The notes beneath the pieces are model-generated. The model was not told the DNA's origin. It made no database searches and saw only the letters and a list, made by a program, of their open reading frames with translations. Shown in pieces: positions 12,231 through 23,932 of a DNA stretch of 64,000 nucleotides; positions within the stretch are counted from its first letter, which is position 1, and the number at the start of each line of letters is the position of its first letter. The translations under genes were made by a program, and so were the position numbers. Source of the stretch: Chinchilla lanigera (taxonomy: Eukaryota; Chordata; Mammalia; Rodentia; Chinchillidae); NCBI RefSeq assembly GCF_000276665.1, contig NW_004955429.1, positions 2,013,631 through 2,077,630 of the forward strand. The letters are read 5' to 3'.

Positions 12231-12656
12231 TGCTCATTACTCTTCTGTCTGTAGTGTTAGAGCAGATTAGGAAACAGAAGCTGGAGTTTGGGGTTATCTC
12301 AACTAAATATGCCTGAAGACGCATTTTATTTCCCCCCTACAATGCTTTACTTTAAAAGGTGAATTATTTCTTAACATTTAAAAAAAATACACATACGTAA
12401 AATGGAGATGTTGTTTCTTTAAAAACCCAAATATCAAGACTAATGTTTCCTCAGATCAATAATTGACAGGATTGTCATAGCTTCTCTACTGTTTCTGGAA
12501 GTATGGAGTCCAGGGGCCATTTTGGTCCCACCAGGACCTGGCTGTGGTTAATTTTATTTATTTTTATCTCCTGACCCTTGCTAGGCATTTCAACTCCTGA
12601 ATTTCAGGTTCAGCTGTTTTCCGTGCTGACTTCTACCACTCTGTCACCCCACCTGG

Positions 12657-12690
12657 CTGCCTAGGACTGAGCACTGCCTAGGACTGAAGA
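12657..12690 (+). repeat. 17-bp tandem duplication
   Basis: ctgcctaggactgagca is followed directly by ctgcctaggactgaaga: two 17-bp units with one difference. Confidence 0.9.
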
Positions 12691-14284
12691 AATGTATGCA
12701 TGCTCTTCCTTCATGTTCTTGTTCTATTCCTAATTGTCTTGAAAAATACTAAACCTAGAAAGGTTCTTCTCCTCCCTCAGTGTGCTTCAAAATGCCTCTT
12801 TCTCTCACAACCATGAGTTGACTAGAACAAGAGGTTTTGCTTTGGGAAAAAAGAGAACATCTTCTAGATGGAGTGCTACTGGAAAAGTCTTCCCTGCAGA
12901 GCAGGAGTTATTCCTGTGTTACACCAGTATATGTCCCCTGAGAGTTGCATCCACCCAGGGTTTTAGTGCTTAACTACTTTATTCTCTATGTGTCTCTGAG
13001 AGTGAGGATCAAGTGGTGCATTTATGCCAAATGAAATTATCCCATAGTCACTGCCTCTTTCTCTCACTTATCAAATTTAACCCCACGGGAGGGAAAGAAA
13101 TGTAATATGTTTCCATTCAGGCTGCATTGTTAGTTATGATGACTTCCTGCTATTCATTTCTCTACTACTTTAGCCTAAATTATACAATAATAGTTTAATC
13201 ACCTTCTCCTATTGGTGGAAAATAACATTTAAAATTTTCCTTTCTATGAAGAAGGGCTTGAATTTATTTTGAATTCACCTGACACATGAAATTTTGAACA
13301 TATTAAAAATTAATCCCTCCACTTGTTTTAGCACGGGCATGTATGTTAGTGTCTTTATCTGCGGCAGAACTCAGGAGTTTATATTTCTATCTTTATGATG
13401 ATACTATTTTACCATAGACAATGCAAGCATTTTGGCTTCCAAATATGCCCATTTAATTATGTATGACCTGAAAGCCATTTTTTATTAGGTTAAGCTCTGA
13501 TGGCTGATTAAAGTTGATAGCTGGCATCCTTTAGGATTTTCTTAAGCATTGGCTGATGTCAGAGCAGAATGCTTAAATTGCCTAATAGGAAAGAATTATA
13601 GGCTATTGCCATACAATCAGCAAACATGCATATGTATATTTAACCTTCAGACAGCCAAAGCTCCATGAGAAAAACACTACCACCCCGGTAATAAATCCTA
13701 CTATAATGGTGTCAATCTGCCTTTTTATTAATAGCTCAGTATAGAGCATGTTTTTTTCATAAACATTACAGATGGATTTCACAGAATAATATCAGGTTGA
13801 ATCAAAAGAAATGTAAAAAAAAACAAATAGCACACACTAATTTCCCTTCTCTCATCAAAAACACAGCCCAGTTATGGGACTGGCAGTTTTCCTACACTTG
13901 TCCTAGTGAATCCCTGCACCATCAGGGTATCTTCCAGCCAAGAGCACAAATACAGCTAAACAAACACGCAAATAAACAGTTATTCAGCACTAAGTGAATT
14001 CTCATTCCATTCATTACTCCCTAGTTTGTAATCACTCAATAAATTTCAGTGAGTCACACTATAAAAATAAAAGGATTTCTTCTGCTTTCTGAGGACATTA
14101 TGGGATTTTACACAAAGCAACAAGCTAGTAGGGAATCTCCCGATTTACCTGTGCCCCTTGTCAGAAGCTTATAGGATTTTCAGAAATTTGCACTGAGTGA
14201 ATTTACTCAGCAGTTACACTTGAAACTGATCACAGATGGTAATTCCCCAGCTGAAAGATGTCTCTAGTATTAATCTAATTTTTT
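12691..14284. other. Unclassified non-coding stretch
   Basis: AT-rich sequence without a recognised gene or repeat. The 12,782-12,973 and 13,797-13,997 open frames show no domain or splice signal. Confidence 0.45.
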
Positions 14285-14338
14285 TGATTCTCTCTCTCCC
14301 TCGCCTTCCTTCCCACCTTCCTTCCTTTCTTTCCTTGT
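14285..14338 (+). repeat. Pyrimidine-rich low-complexity tract (CT/CCTT)
   Basis: Imperfect runs of tctctctccc and ccttcctt. It is simple sequence only. Confidence 0.85.
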
Positions 14339-15920
14339 CTCCAGAAAAATCCTTTATTCAAGTGAAAACTTATTTGGAACCCCACTTTTTAAAATAGGTA
14401 AAAGCAAGGTGATTTTAATGGAAGATGTGGGATACAGAGAGATCCTCCTCTCTTCCTTCAACACCTCCCTTTACCTGCTGGTGTTCCAATCGATCTCTCT
14501 AAAAACTTCACAAGAGGATTTTATGAATGACTGCACAGGTCAATTGTGTTTTACAGATATAATAAGATGGTTTCCAGAAAGGAAAAGACTACCCAGAGAG
14601 TATTTTTTTTTTCAAGTGAAACTAAGTTATGCTGCAAGTCACCTCAAATCTTACAGTCAGTGCTTATTTCTCCTTCAGAGAACATCCACTGTAGACATGG
14701 ACTGCTGCACAGAATACGAATCCCTGAGATGTGAATTCTTGTTCGAATGGCTTCTCATGGTTTCTGCACTCAGCTCTAGCCATGGTCAGTCCTAGGGGAG
14801 AGAGGAGATTGAGAATATGGCACTGACATTTTTAATTTCTCCTGCCAGACCCCATCCCACTGCCCCAACCATCTCTCCTCGTCACAAGTGGGCAAAGAGA
14901 TAGATTCTGCGTCCCTCAGAAGAAAGGAGAGTTGGTGTAGTTGCAGGGTTGTTTCTAATGGCAGGAAATTCCAAGGCTGGGCTGGGCTGGTACTGGGGGT
15001 AATACAAGTATCTCGCCCCATCCTGTGATGTGTGAATCTAGATGTCCATTTGATGTATTCTAGAGACAAATATCTGTGCTCTGATGGATCCTCCATCATG
15101 ATGAATTTGCACAACTTTGCCTTGCCCTCATCAACTTAATTTAGAGTGACAATTTGGTGCAGAAGAGGTAGGTCAATCCCGGCAAATGATGAATGCTTTC
15201 AGTGTGCTAACGTAAAACATAAACTTATTAAAGAAACTACTTAATTTGGAATGGGGGTTAAAACATCATTTTCAAGAACAAATCAGGTTATCATTCCAGG
15301 ACTCTAATCTGAAAGGGTAACCCTGGGCGTAGTGTACCTTATTGAAGGTTAAAGTAGAAAGTGAAAGTAGAAAAACATTCCACATTTTCAGAGAGGTGAC
15401 GTTGTTCAGTTTTGATAATTAAAAAAGTCTGAACATTGGGTCAGTGTTGTTTTTAACATACAGTAAAAGAGAGCTCTGGTCCCTGAAAAACTGACACTTT
15501 GTCCAAGGTCTATCATCAATTAAAAATGGAGCCCTCCAATGGTCATTTAACATCTCCCTTTTCTCTTTCCTTGGAATGTGCTTTCCAACCATTAAAAAAA
15601 GCACATGTGCATTGCTATCAATTGGAAATAATAATTATAATGTAAGAAAGACAAATTGCTGATAATATTTTGACTTATTTCCATTTATTCATGTAAGTTT
15701 GCATTCCTATATATACATGTGGATTTAACAAAATTGAGACGTTTGCATAATGTGATATTGTGACATATTTTACTTAATATAAGAACATGAAAAGTATATA
15801 TCCATGTCTATAATGGTTGATAACATTATATCAACTTCAGAAGTTTAGAAGTTTAATGAAGTGACCCAGCAGGGAGTCAGGGTCCTCATTTAGTAAACAT
15901 CCTCATCCTGGGCAAGAGGA
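14339..15920. other. Unclassified non-coding stretch
   Basis: The frames at 14,409-14,795 (+, 128 codons) and 14,776-15,114 (-, 112 codons) are open, but show no recognisable domain and no good splice context. The 15,585-15,625 segment recurs at 16,976-17,015. Confidence 0.45.
15585..15625 (+). repeat. Source-like copy of a 41-bp direct duplication
   Basis: The segment from ccaaccattaaaaaaagc to gctatcaattgg is repeated at 16,976-17,015 with one substitution and one indel (gcacatgtgc here, gcacatagc there). The flanks of the two copies are unrelated. Confidence 0.9.
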
Positions 15921-15924
15921 GGGC

Positions 15925-16196
15925 ACAGAGATAGCGTGAATGCCATACTTGCCCTAGGGGGTGTAGCCTGCTTACAATATAAGCGGGGGAAAGAGGCTTG
16001 TTCTCCCCCGTTTTGGCTCTTGCTGCTTTTGCTGTCTTCTGCTGACTTAAAGTGTTGCCCCTAGCCCTGCCATCCTGCCGTGGAGCCAGCTTATTAGACT
16101 GAAATCTCCACAAGCTGTGAGCTAAATAAACCTTTACTTCCTTAATTTTGTTTGTCTGGTTTTTTGTCTTAGCAACAAGAGAAAAGTCACCAAACA
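15925..16196 (+). mobile_element. 5'-truncated MaLR LTR (ORR1-like), sense
   Basis: It shares with the 23,552-23,927 LTR the cttgcccta.ggg block, the ggctcttgctgcttttgct block, ggagccagctta, gctgtgagctaaataaac, and an end near aagtcaccaaaca. The family 5' start (tgttatgg) is not found. The 15,886-16,197 minus-strand ORF is an antisense translation of it. Confidence 0.75.
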
Positions 16197-16910
16197 ATGT
16201 CCTTAAGTATTCATTGAATGTACAATGTTACATTTTAATAGTATAAGAGAATCCTAAACAAACAGCCAATATACCCCAGAGTACTGAATCATTTTATTAG
16301 CAATAATTGCATTTTAATTTCTCAGTTTTTATTTGTGTAATTCTGCAGGAAACATTATTATACATAAATTTTGTGTACATTTCTGACCATTTCTTCTGAA
16401 GATAGACCTAGAATTATATTGTAGCAAGTGTAAGAGACATAACTGTATTTAATATTAATACTACTTCTTGATATTTCTGGAATATATTGAAAACTCCTAC
16501 ATTATAAATTTTTACATTTCTTTTTTAAAAATAATTTAAGATAATACTGCCATATTATTTAAATTTGATTTTTGATTATTAAAAGAATGAATTTTTAAAT
16601 CAGATAATTTTTGTGTACTTACACTTCTTCTGTTAATCATTTTTCTTGATCTTATGCTTGAATTTTCTAGTGATTTGTTTTAGGTTTTTATGCTCAATAA
16701 ACAAGCTCACTTTATATTAACAGTTTAATATTAACTCTAAATTTGAGACACTGACTCTTTAACATGACAATAATCACATTGGTCTTGCCTTTCTCACAGA
16801 AATTGCAGATTAAATGAAGAAAGGTATGAAAATATCAAGTAGGTAGAAATAAGTCACAATGTGAAATAAAAATAATAGTGCAAAAGCATTAATCATGTAG
16901 TAATACTGAC
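16197..16910. other. AT-rich unclassified stretch
   Basis: Very AT-rich sequence. No gene or repeat family is recognised. Confidence 0.45.
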
Positions 16911-16914
16911 ACTA

Positions 16915-17165
16915 TTTGTTGACTGCTTACTACAAAAATGCCTCTATATGTTGTACATATATTACCTACTTAAGACCAACCATTAAAAAAAGCACATAGC
17001 ATTGCTATCAATTGGTGTAAAATAGGTATGACTATTCCCAGTTTTCAGAGGAGGAAGCTGAAGATTAGCAGTGTTAGCAGTCATACGATTAACGTGATGT
17101 GGAACAGGGATTCACGCCAGGTCTCCTTGGCTCCAGTAACCATGTTCTTAGCCACTGTGCTCTTC
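16915..17165 (-). mobile_element. MIR SINE, antisense, with internal insertion
   Basis: The plus strand shows the antisense MIR order: a tttgttgactgcttact block, an acatatattacctactt block, then aggtatgactattcccagtt, ttcagaggaggaagctga, and finally ggctccagtaaccatgttct with ttagccactgtgct. About 24 consensus bases in the middle are replaced by about 50, most of which are the duplicated segment at 16,976-17,015. Confidence 0.75.
16976..17015 (+). repeat. Intrusive copy of the direct duplication, inside a MIR
   Basis: Forty bases nearly identical to 15,585-15,625 sit where the MIR should be continuous. That makes this the likely recipient copy. Confidence 0.85.
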
Positions 17166-17432
17166 ATAGCCAGAAGCACCCTGAAAGCATTCTAGGACAG
17201 CTGTAGGAAAAAGCTTCAGGGAATCCCACAGAAGCCCATACAATCTCTTCTAGAATCCTCATAGCTAATAGTCTAGTTCCTCATCATTCCTAACCAGCTT
17301 TCAAGTAATGAATATTTTGCAGCAAGGCTACAAGAGTCATCAAAAAAGCAATAGAGAAATGGGTTGTCTAGTAATAATATTATATCACGAGTGATCTTCA
17401 GAGAGTTTTGAAGTTATTTTTATTTATACCAA

Positions 17433-17519
17433 GGATAGAATAGATGGATAAATGATGATAGGTGGATAAATGATGATAGATGATGATAGGTAGGTTGATA
17501 GATAGATACATAGATAGAT

Positions 17520-17555
<36 letters not shown>
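17433..17555 (+). repeat. GATA/GATG microsatellite
   Basis: Imperfect gatgata and ggataaat units grade into a pure gata run at about 17,517-17,555. Confidence 0.95.
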
Positions 17556-17558
<3 letters not shown>

Positions 17559-18732
17559 TATAAATTTAAGAGAAGGCATCAACACTGTATGAGTGTCCCT
17601 GAGTTTAGAGGAGTTGGTCTTTCCCTCCTCATGGAAATATAGCTTTCAATGGCTTCCCACAGTCATAAAAACAGGCTCCAGTTGTGCAAACCCCAGGAGC
17701 CATGCAAATTTCATGGCTCCCAAACCAAGGCTCTGCAGGGGGACATGAGGCCAATTCCAGGAAGACCGAAATTAGCACACGGCTGGCATGTTCAGATTAC
17801 AGCATCTTGCTGTTACTCTGTTTTCTTTTACAGTATGAGTGAAGAAGGGCACCCCAGGGATCAAAAACTATGTGTCAAAGACAATTATTGGAATGTGTTT
17901 ATTTGTGTAAACTGGTATCATTTCGGGAATTCTGTCCTAGTCTTTGTCCTTAAACAGCCTTTAACTAAAAGGTTGAAGATTCTTTCCATCTAAAATATCA
18001 CTGTCAGACAGGTAGGTGCTCGGATTCTGTTTTCCAGACACTCACAAGACAAATGATTCCAGCACATCTTTGGGGTAGTGGAGGGCTAGCGAGGCCAGCC
18101 TGAGACAGTGGGATGAAACCTTGACTTCCTCTTGTGCTCTGTGAGGGGCAGAAGGTGAACAGCAGGAAAAGCAACACACATGTCAGCAAAGGGTACTTCT
18201 GGGTCATCGTGGTAAGTTCAAATTCTATGAGTAAAACCCATTTTAAACCAGCTTGGGGGCTCACTGTATTTTCCACACCCCCACTGGTGCAGTAAATATT
18301 TATTAAGTGTTTGCAATGTGCCAGGCAACATCCTGGCTAGGCTTCTAATTGCAAATCCAGAAATTTATGCAAAACAGTTATTCAGATGTTCATATTGATT
18401 GCCCACAGTTCTTCTAGAAATTTCTCCTGAAGAAATGTCAGAGATGCACCTGAAGACTATTACAAGGATTGGAGGATTATTTATTTTAAAATAAAACTGT
18501 GAGTTACAAATAAACATCTGAGTGATTTGTTTGCTATGACGTTAAATCAAAGTGTTGACAGGTTGGCTACATTGCTGAGCTTTGCCCCATCACAGTTTTG
18601 TTTATGGCAGAGAATTTGTAATCTCTGGGCTTTGTTTTTGAGCCATTGGAAAACTAGGCCATAGTTACCATTTTTCTTTATAAAAGAAAACAGTATTGAC
18701 TCTACTGGAAATTATTTTATACATTTCCTTTT
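17556..18732. other. Unclassified stretch with a possible L2/MIR fragment
   Basis: Near 18,290-18,345 the sequence aatatttattaagtgtttgc followed by aatgtgccaggca resembles the antisense 3' end of MIR or L2. The rest is unrecognised. ORFs at 17,649-17,993 and 18,004-18,276 have no recognisable content. Confidence 0.4.
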
Positions 18733-18877
18733 TCATTTTTGAGACAGGATCTCACTGTGTATTTCAGGGTGGCCCTGAACTCACTATGCGGCCCAGGCTG
18801 GCCTCAAACTCCTAGTGATTATCCTGCCTCAGCCTCCCAAGTTCTGGGATTTTAGCCATGCACCACCACAGTTGGCC
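18733..18877 (-). mobile_element. B1 SINE, antisense
   Basis: An antisense B1 runs from tttttgagacaggatctcac to gccatgcaccaccacagttg. It carries the internal near-duplication (gtggccctgaactcactatg, then cccaggctggcctcaaact) also seen in the sense copies in this window. Confidence 0.9.
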
Positions 18878-20403
18878 CTTATACTTTCCTTTAATTCTCA
18901 CAAAATTGAGAACATTTTTCTTCTTTTTTGACCATAGATTCAAAGGAATTCCCAGTTTTTATTAGAGCTCTTTCCTCATTAAGAAGTAGGACATAAATAT
19001 AATAAATGTTTTTTCAATATTGATGCAGTTCTGATCTCATTTTGCCAGTTAAAGAAAGACAACAAACCTTTCTCATAAAAGATTTTGGCAGATACTGATT
19101 ATAGAAATCTCTTCATCCCATTCAAGATTTCTCTGTATTTAATCTCTGTGAGTTTTAAGGTCAGATTAAATAAAAAGGACAATGATGTACGAATTTTAAC
19201 TACTTTCATTCTTTTTGTATTACTGGGTGAACAAAACTGTTTTGTGAAAATGTGCAAGTTACACTTAGTGAAATCCACAATCATTTTAACATGCCTTAGT
19301 TGAAATTATAACAGCTTAGGTAATTATTTCACTAAATATCTTTAATAGTTCTTTATACAGCCAATTTTCATTTTTTTTAAACTAAAACATTACTCTGGGG
19401 AAAAAAGAATTGATAAAATGATCAGTTTTCATGTACTAAAATCTGGGCTTGATATTAGTCTTCCCTATAGCAAACTGGACAGATTCTTGGTATCAGGGCT
19501 GGTCCTTGTCTCACCTGTTCCTAGTCTTTGAGTCTCCTTTATGAATGGCTATGTCAGTCTTTATCCCAAGCAGGTAAGCTCTGCTTCCCTCCTCCTCTGC
19601 ACAGAAGTCTGCCTTCTGCAGCCCCATCTCCTGCTGCCAGGGACTTTGGAATCACCTCCCTTCTCTCCAACCCTTCTGTGGCAAAACAAACCTAGTACGT
19701 ATTCTAGAAAAACTTTTATTTTCTGCATAAGTCCAGAAGGTTCCCATAGGAAGATGCATGTGTACATATACAGACACACACACATGTTCATACACATACT
19801 GATCTGATACTGTCTGAAGGAAACACTTCTTGCATACCCAAAAACTTCTCTGGAAGGAACTATTTTGTTGGACCTCTTGACTAAAAAATGCAGAGTGAAT
19901 GTCAACAAAGAAATAATGTAATGAATGAGTTGTATAAAATTATTTGAGGCAAATATTGCTTTGAGACATATGAGGTGTGATAGAAAAATATAAGGTGTCT
20001 TTAAATTTTAAAAAATTTATTACAGTAAAAGACCCAATACCATTAACCCTCTCAAAAAATGCCCCCTCTCATTGAACATACTTATCCCATTATTCTTCTG
20101 CAGCAGTTCTGAAAGTCCTCTTTCATGAGTGTCTTCAGTTGTGTTGTCATGCCTGCATCCATGTCCTGATTCCAAACATTTACCTTCCAAGGTCATTTTG
20201 ACTTTGGGGAAGTACCAGGAATCTCATGGCACTGAATCCAATAAATAGGGAGGGTGAAGACAGGCTATCATATGTTTATGAGACTGCCTTTCCATTAGAT
20301 GGCACTTGGCTACAGTAGTCACTATGTTTTTGATCACACCTTACAAAGACACTTGCTTATGAAAGAGAACTCAGAACTGCTTGAAAAAATGGCAAGAATG
20401 AAT
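18878..20403. other. Unclassified non-coding stretch
   Basis: No recognised gene or repeat apart from a short CACA-rich patch near 19,770-19,790. The opposing frames at 19,541-19,807 and 19,561-19,908 overlap and have no coding signature. Confidence 0.45.
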
Positions 20404-20537
20404 GGGGTGTGGTTGTGCACACCTATAATCCCAGTGCTCGGGAGGCTGAGGCAGGAAGATCATTGTGAGTTCGAGACCAGCCTGGGCTACAAAGTGAGCT
20501 CAAGGCCAGCCTGAACTGCAGAGTGAGACCCTGCCTC

Positions 20538-20539
<2 letters not shown>
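20404..20539 (+). mobile_element. B1 SINE, sense
   Basis: It begins ggggtgtggttgtgcacacc and contains tataatcccagtgctcggga, gagttcgagaccagcctggg and a second agcctgaactgca unit, then passes into a CA repeat. Possible diverged flanking duplications are aatggcaagaatg on the left and gatggcataagtg on the right. Confidence 0.93.

Positions 20540-20583
<44 letters not shown>
20540..20583 (+). repeat. (AC)n microsatellite at the B1 tail
   Basis: About 22 AC units directly follow the B1 body (ctgcctcaaa), consistent with growth from the SINE's A-rich tail. Confidence 0.97.
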
Positions 20584-20585
<2 letters not shown>

Positions 20586-21314
20586 TGATGGCATAAGTGT
20601 GTTTAAAGCGAGAGGCGGTAATCTGTGAGGGACTGATGGCAATGTGTCTTTTACTGTAAAAACTCTTTTAAAAGTATAAACATTCACTATTCTTTTCAAT
20701 CACCCCTTGTATAAGAACACTTTTGTGGCAGGTTATAATTTTAAATGACCATACTTGCTTTTCTCCACACCAAAACCCACAATAATGAAACCAAGGTCTG
20801 AGTGACATGATCATTGGTCTTCTTCTGCATAACAGTGCAACTCAGTGGAGTTGCTTTTATGTATTTGGAGGATACAAGGTTAATACTATTTTTTACAATG
20901 CTTAGTTTCTTGCTTTGGGATGTGTTAGAAACCCTAAGCCTCTAAGAATGTGTTATGAATGTATTGTGAGGTAAATAGGAGCTTTAGTTCACCTCTCATT
21001 CAACTTGCGTTCCTTCCCACTTTTCAAATGGGTGACCTCCCCAGGTGACTGGGCTGATCTGACCCTCCTTTTCTGAACTCTAAAAAAGGAACAATGTGAA
21101 AATACACATGACAGGATTGGTATAGTAAATGATGTTATCTAAAAGGACTTTGAAGGTTGAAATGCCTCAAAGTGGTGGAGATGTAAAAAAAGATTTTTTT
21201 TGGCCTCTGTGCCCCGAAAATCCTGTAACAAATTCCTCTGCAACACTGAGTACTGTGTGGAATAAATCAGGTGTCATGAAACACCAATGCCAGCTTCCCT
21301 TTTGTCATTTTCGG
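20584..21314. other. Unclassified non-coding stretch
   Basis: No recognised gene or repeat. Confidence 0.45.
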
Positions 21315-21735
21315 TAGTCCACTTTCCATTGCTATCATAAAATACTTACAGCTGGGTATTTTATAAAGAAGAAATATTTACCTCACAGTTTGAGGCCAGA
21401 ATTCTCAGATGGGTGACTCTATAGGTTTGCTGTCGGGTAGGGGCTGTTAGCAACATGGCAGGAACATATAGAAGAGGGACAGATGATTTGCCAGAGGAGA
21501 AGCTGGAAAGCAGGTAGAAGCCCAAAATACTCTTTTATCAAACCCTCTCATGAGAACTAGCCATGCTCCCCCCAAGAACTGCTTTAATCCCTCCTGAGAG
21601 CAGCCCTCCCAGTGACCACATTACCTCACACTCGCTCGCCCTCTCATACCTCCCACCCCTCCCCAACCACCACCCCAAAGACCAAGTCTCCAGCATGTGA
21701 ACTCTCACAGAACACACTAAAACCATATCCAAATA
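21315..21735 (-). mobile_element. MaLR LTR (MST/THE1-like), antisense
   Basis: The plus strand shows antisense MaLR landmarks in order: ccattgctatcataaaatac, gctgggtattttataaagaa with acctcacagtttgaggcc, aacatggcaggaacat, tcatgagaactagccatgct, and a terminal aaaccatatccaaata region. It is diverged and no target-site duplication was found. Confidence 0.75.
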
Positions 21736-22304
21736 AGAGCATCATTTATGAGCCCATGTCCGTTGCTGGATTCTCTGTATCTCCCAGACATTATACCATT
21801 TTTTCCAGTAAAACGCCTGGCTGACCTCAAAGAATCCTTCAGTATCTACAGAAATGGTTATTAGCACTGATCTTACAGGATTATTTCTGGCAGGGTTATT
21901 GCAGTTTGGATGGGAAAGTACACACAGTTGAACATCCAGCTAGTTGAGACCAAGGCCCACTATTGAATAACTGCTGTTTTAAGGTAGTCTTCCCAGCTTG
22001 AAGGCTGACCCACCAGACGCTCTTGGGAGGTAATTTAGTAGTCCCTTGAGGTGGTCACTGTTGCTTCCCAATCTGTGGTGTGCTAAGATTTACAGAGGAA
22101 GGGGCAGCAATCACAAATAGGAGTGACATCTCCTCTTGTAAGCAATTCGAGAAGTAATGTCAGCCCTACAAGGCAGTGATGATGAACTTCAGGTGGTGCC
22201 ACATCAGGACTCGAGATGAGGAGTAGCCCACTCCCAAACCGTTCAGAACAATGCTTTAAAACATCTTCTGCTTTAAAAAAGAGAGGACATAATCAACACA
22301 ATTG
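21736..22304. other. Unclassified non-coding stretch
   Basis: No recognised gene or repeat. Confidence 0.45.
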
Positions 22305-22460
22305 TGGGTAACAATAATGGCCAGAATTTATTGATTGACAACTATGAAGCCTTATCATAAACCCTTTGCAGATGTTATGATTTACCATTCCAAAAACCAT
22401 AGAAATATTTTTACCTGCATTTTACCCACATTTGAAATCTGAGACTGGGGTTTAGAAAAG
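22305..22460 (-). mobile_element. MIR SINE, antisense
   Basis: The order aataatggccagaatttatt, aaccctttgcagatgttatg, tttacctgcattttaccc, tgaaatctgagactggggtt follows the antisense MIR consensus (aacatttattgagc ... ccattttacagatgaggaaactgagg). Strongly diverged. Confidence 0.7.
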
Positions 22461-23402
22461 GAAGGATCTGTTAATAAAAATAGATTCATCTGGTTTTGAT
22501 GCTTAGGTGATTTTATTTTTATGACAAATGGTAAACTATTATTTGAGTTAAAAAAGAGATTTATTTAACAATTTATCTATTTATTTGCTTCATTTTATTG
22601 TTTCCATGGAGATCTGAATTCCTTTCTTAGTGGTGCAGATTGGGGCAATCAGCAATCTTAGCATGAAAGCGCCTTCTGACAGTGCATAAAGCAGCATGTT
22701 GGCTGGAGGGATTGGTCTCCTCTTGTGCTTGGAGACAGTGTCCTGTATTCACAAACACAACCCAGCTTCCAAAAGCTGAAAGTAGTCAGAGGGATAGAAC
22801 AATAAAATTCCCACAGGTTTCTTTTTTACTCCCTTCTTCCCTTCCCTTCCTGCCTCTCTTCCACCCTCCCAAGTATAGCAATAGCTAAGATGTGTGAAAA
22901 CAGAGTATTTTTCCATGGTAAGAAAGCAGTAAACTTCTAAATAATAAAGGTTGATACTCTTTAGACCAGAATTTTTATTACGTCTTTTTATGAAAACACA
23001 TAAAACAAAGCAGACAAAGAAATCCATTGGAGGATATTAGTCATGACATTGTATTTTAAAACATATGCTAATAAATTGACAAGTATGGTCAATAATTGGG
23101 ATATGGTTAAATAATTGCACTGCATTCATACTTTAGAACATTACACAATCACTAATGTTGTTTCAGGAGAAATATCTATTGGTGTAGAAAAATGACTCCT
23201 GCTTATGAAAAAAAGGCAAGAAAATTGTATGAACAAAATAATTTTGATTCTGTAAACACACACTAAAATATGCAGAGTAGGGACCTTTAGGTATAGGATT
23301 TATAGTGTGTGTTTTTATATGTGTGTGTGCACATTTCTCTTCATTTCCTAGGTTCCTAGAGCTGACCATGAGTGATTTATGAAAATACAATTTAACAGAC
23401 CC
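22461..23402. other. Unclassified stretch with a pyrimidine-rich patch
   Basis: A CTTCC-rich tract lies near 22,825-22,870 and a short TGTG run near 23,319-23,329. Nothing else is recognised. Confidence 0.45.
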
Positions 23403-23546
23403 TGTTAGTTTTCTATTATCAGTGTAACAAATTATCACTAATTGAGTCACTTAAAACAACAGGGAATTTATGATTTTACAGTTTCAGAGGGGTCTCCACA
23501 GGGGGTCTCAGTGGACTAGAATCAAGACGTTAGCAGATCTGTGTTC

Positions 23547-23551
23547 CCCTC
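23547..23551 (+). repeat. Left 5-bp target-site duplication (ccctc)
   Basis: Identical to 23,928-23,932 on the far side of the inserted LTR. Confidence 0.85.
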
Positions 23552-23927
23552 TGTTATGATTTGTGTCTGAATGTCCCCCAAAAACCTCATGCAGTCATGG
23601 GGCAAGCTTCTAGAGTTTAAGACTGATTCATGATCCAATGTCGGGATTATGGATGTGAGTGCTACACCTGCCCTGGGGCAGGTACTTTGAATACAGTGTA
23701 AGGGTGGGAAAGAGACTGCTTGCCGCTGCCCTCCCCATTTCGCTCTGGCTGCTTTTGCTATCTTCCACTGCCATGAACTGTTGCCCTCTGCCGTGTGCCA
23801 CTCTGCCTTGGAGCCAGCTGAGTATGGACTGAAACCTCCACAGACGGTGAGCTAAATAAACCTTTTCTTCCTTAATTTTGGGTGTCAGGTATTTTGTCCC
23901 AGCAATGAGAGGAAAATAGCTAAGACA
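23552..23927 (+). mobile_element. Solo MaLR LTR (ORR1-like), sense, nested in MLT1
   Basis: The element is 376 bp, begins tgttatgatttgtgtctg and ends aatagctaagaca (TG...CA), with a perfect ccctc duplication. Internally it has the gggattatggatgtgagtgc block, ggagccagctgagtatggac and gctaaataaacctt, the last carrying the AATAAA signal. It is the clearest copy of this family here. The 131-codon minus-strand frame at 23,628-24,023 is mostly its antisense translation. Confidence 0.92.
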
Positions 23928-23932
23928 CCCTC
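23928..23932 (+). repeat. Right 5-bp target-site duplication (ccctc)
   Basis: Matches 23,547-23,551. It marks the exact right end of the inserted LTR. Confidence 0.85.

Noticed and set aside
15886..16197. 103-codon minus-strand frame
   Set aside because: Antisense translation of the truncated MaLR LTR.
17433..17555. CRISPR-like regular repeat
   Set aside because: It is a GATA microsatellite without spacers, and the window is eukaryotic.
20487..20699. Minus-strand frame with a CVCV run
   Set aside because: Antisense B1 plus the CA tail.
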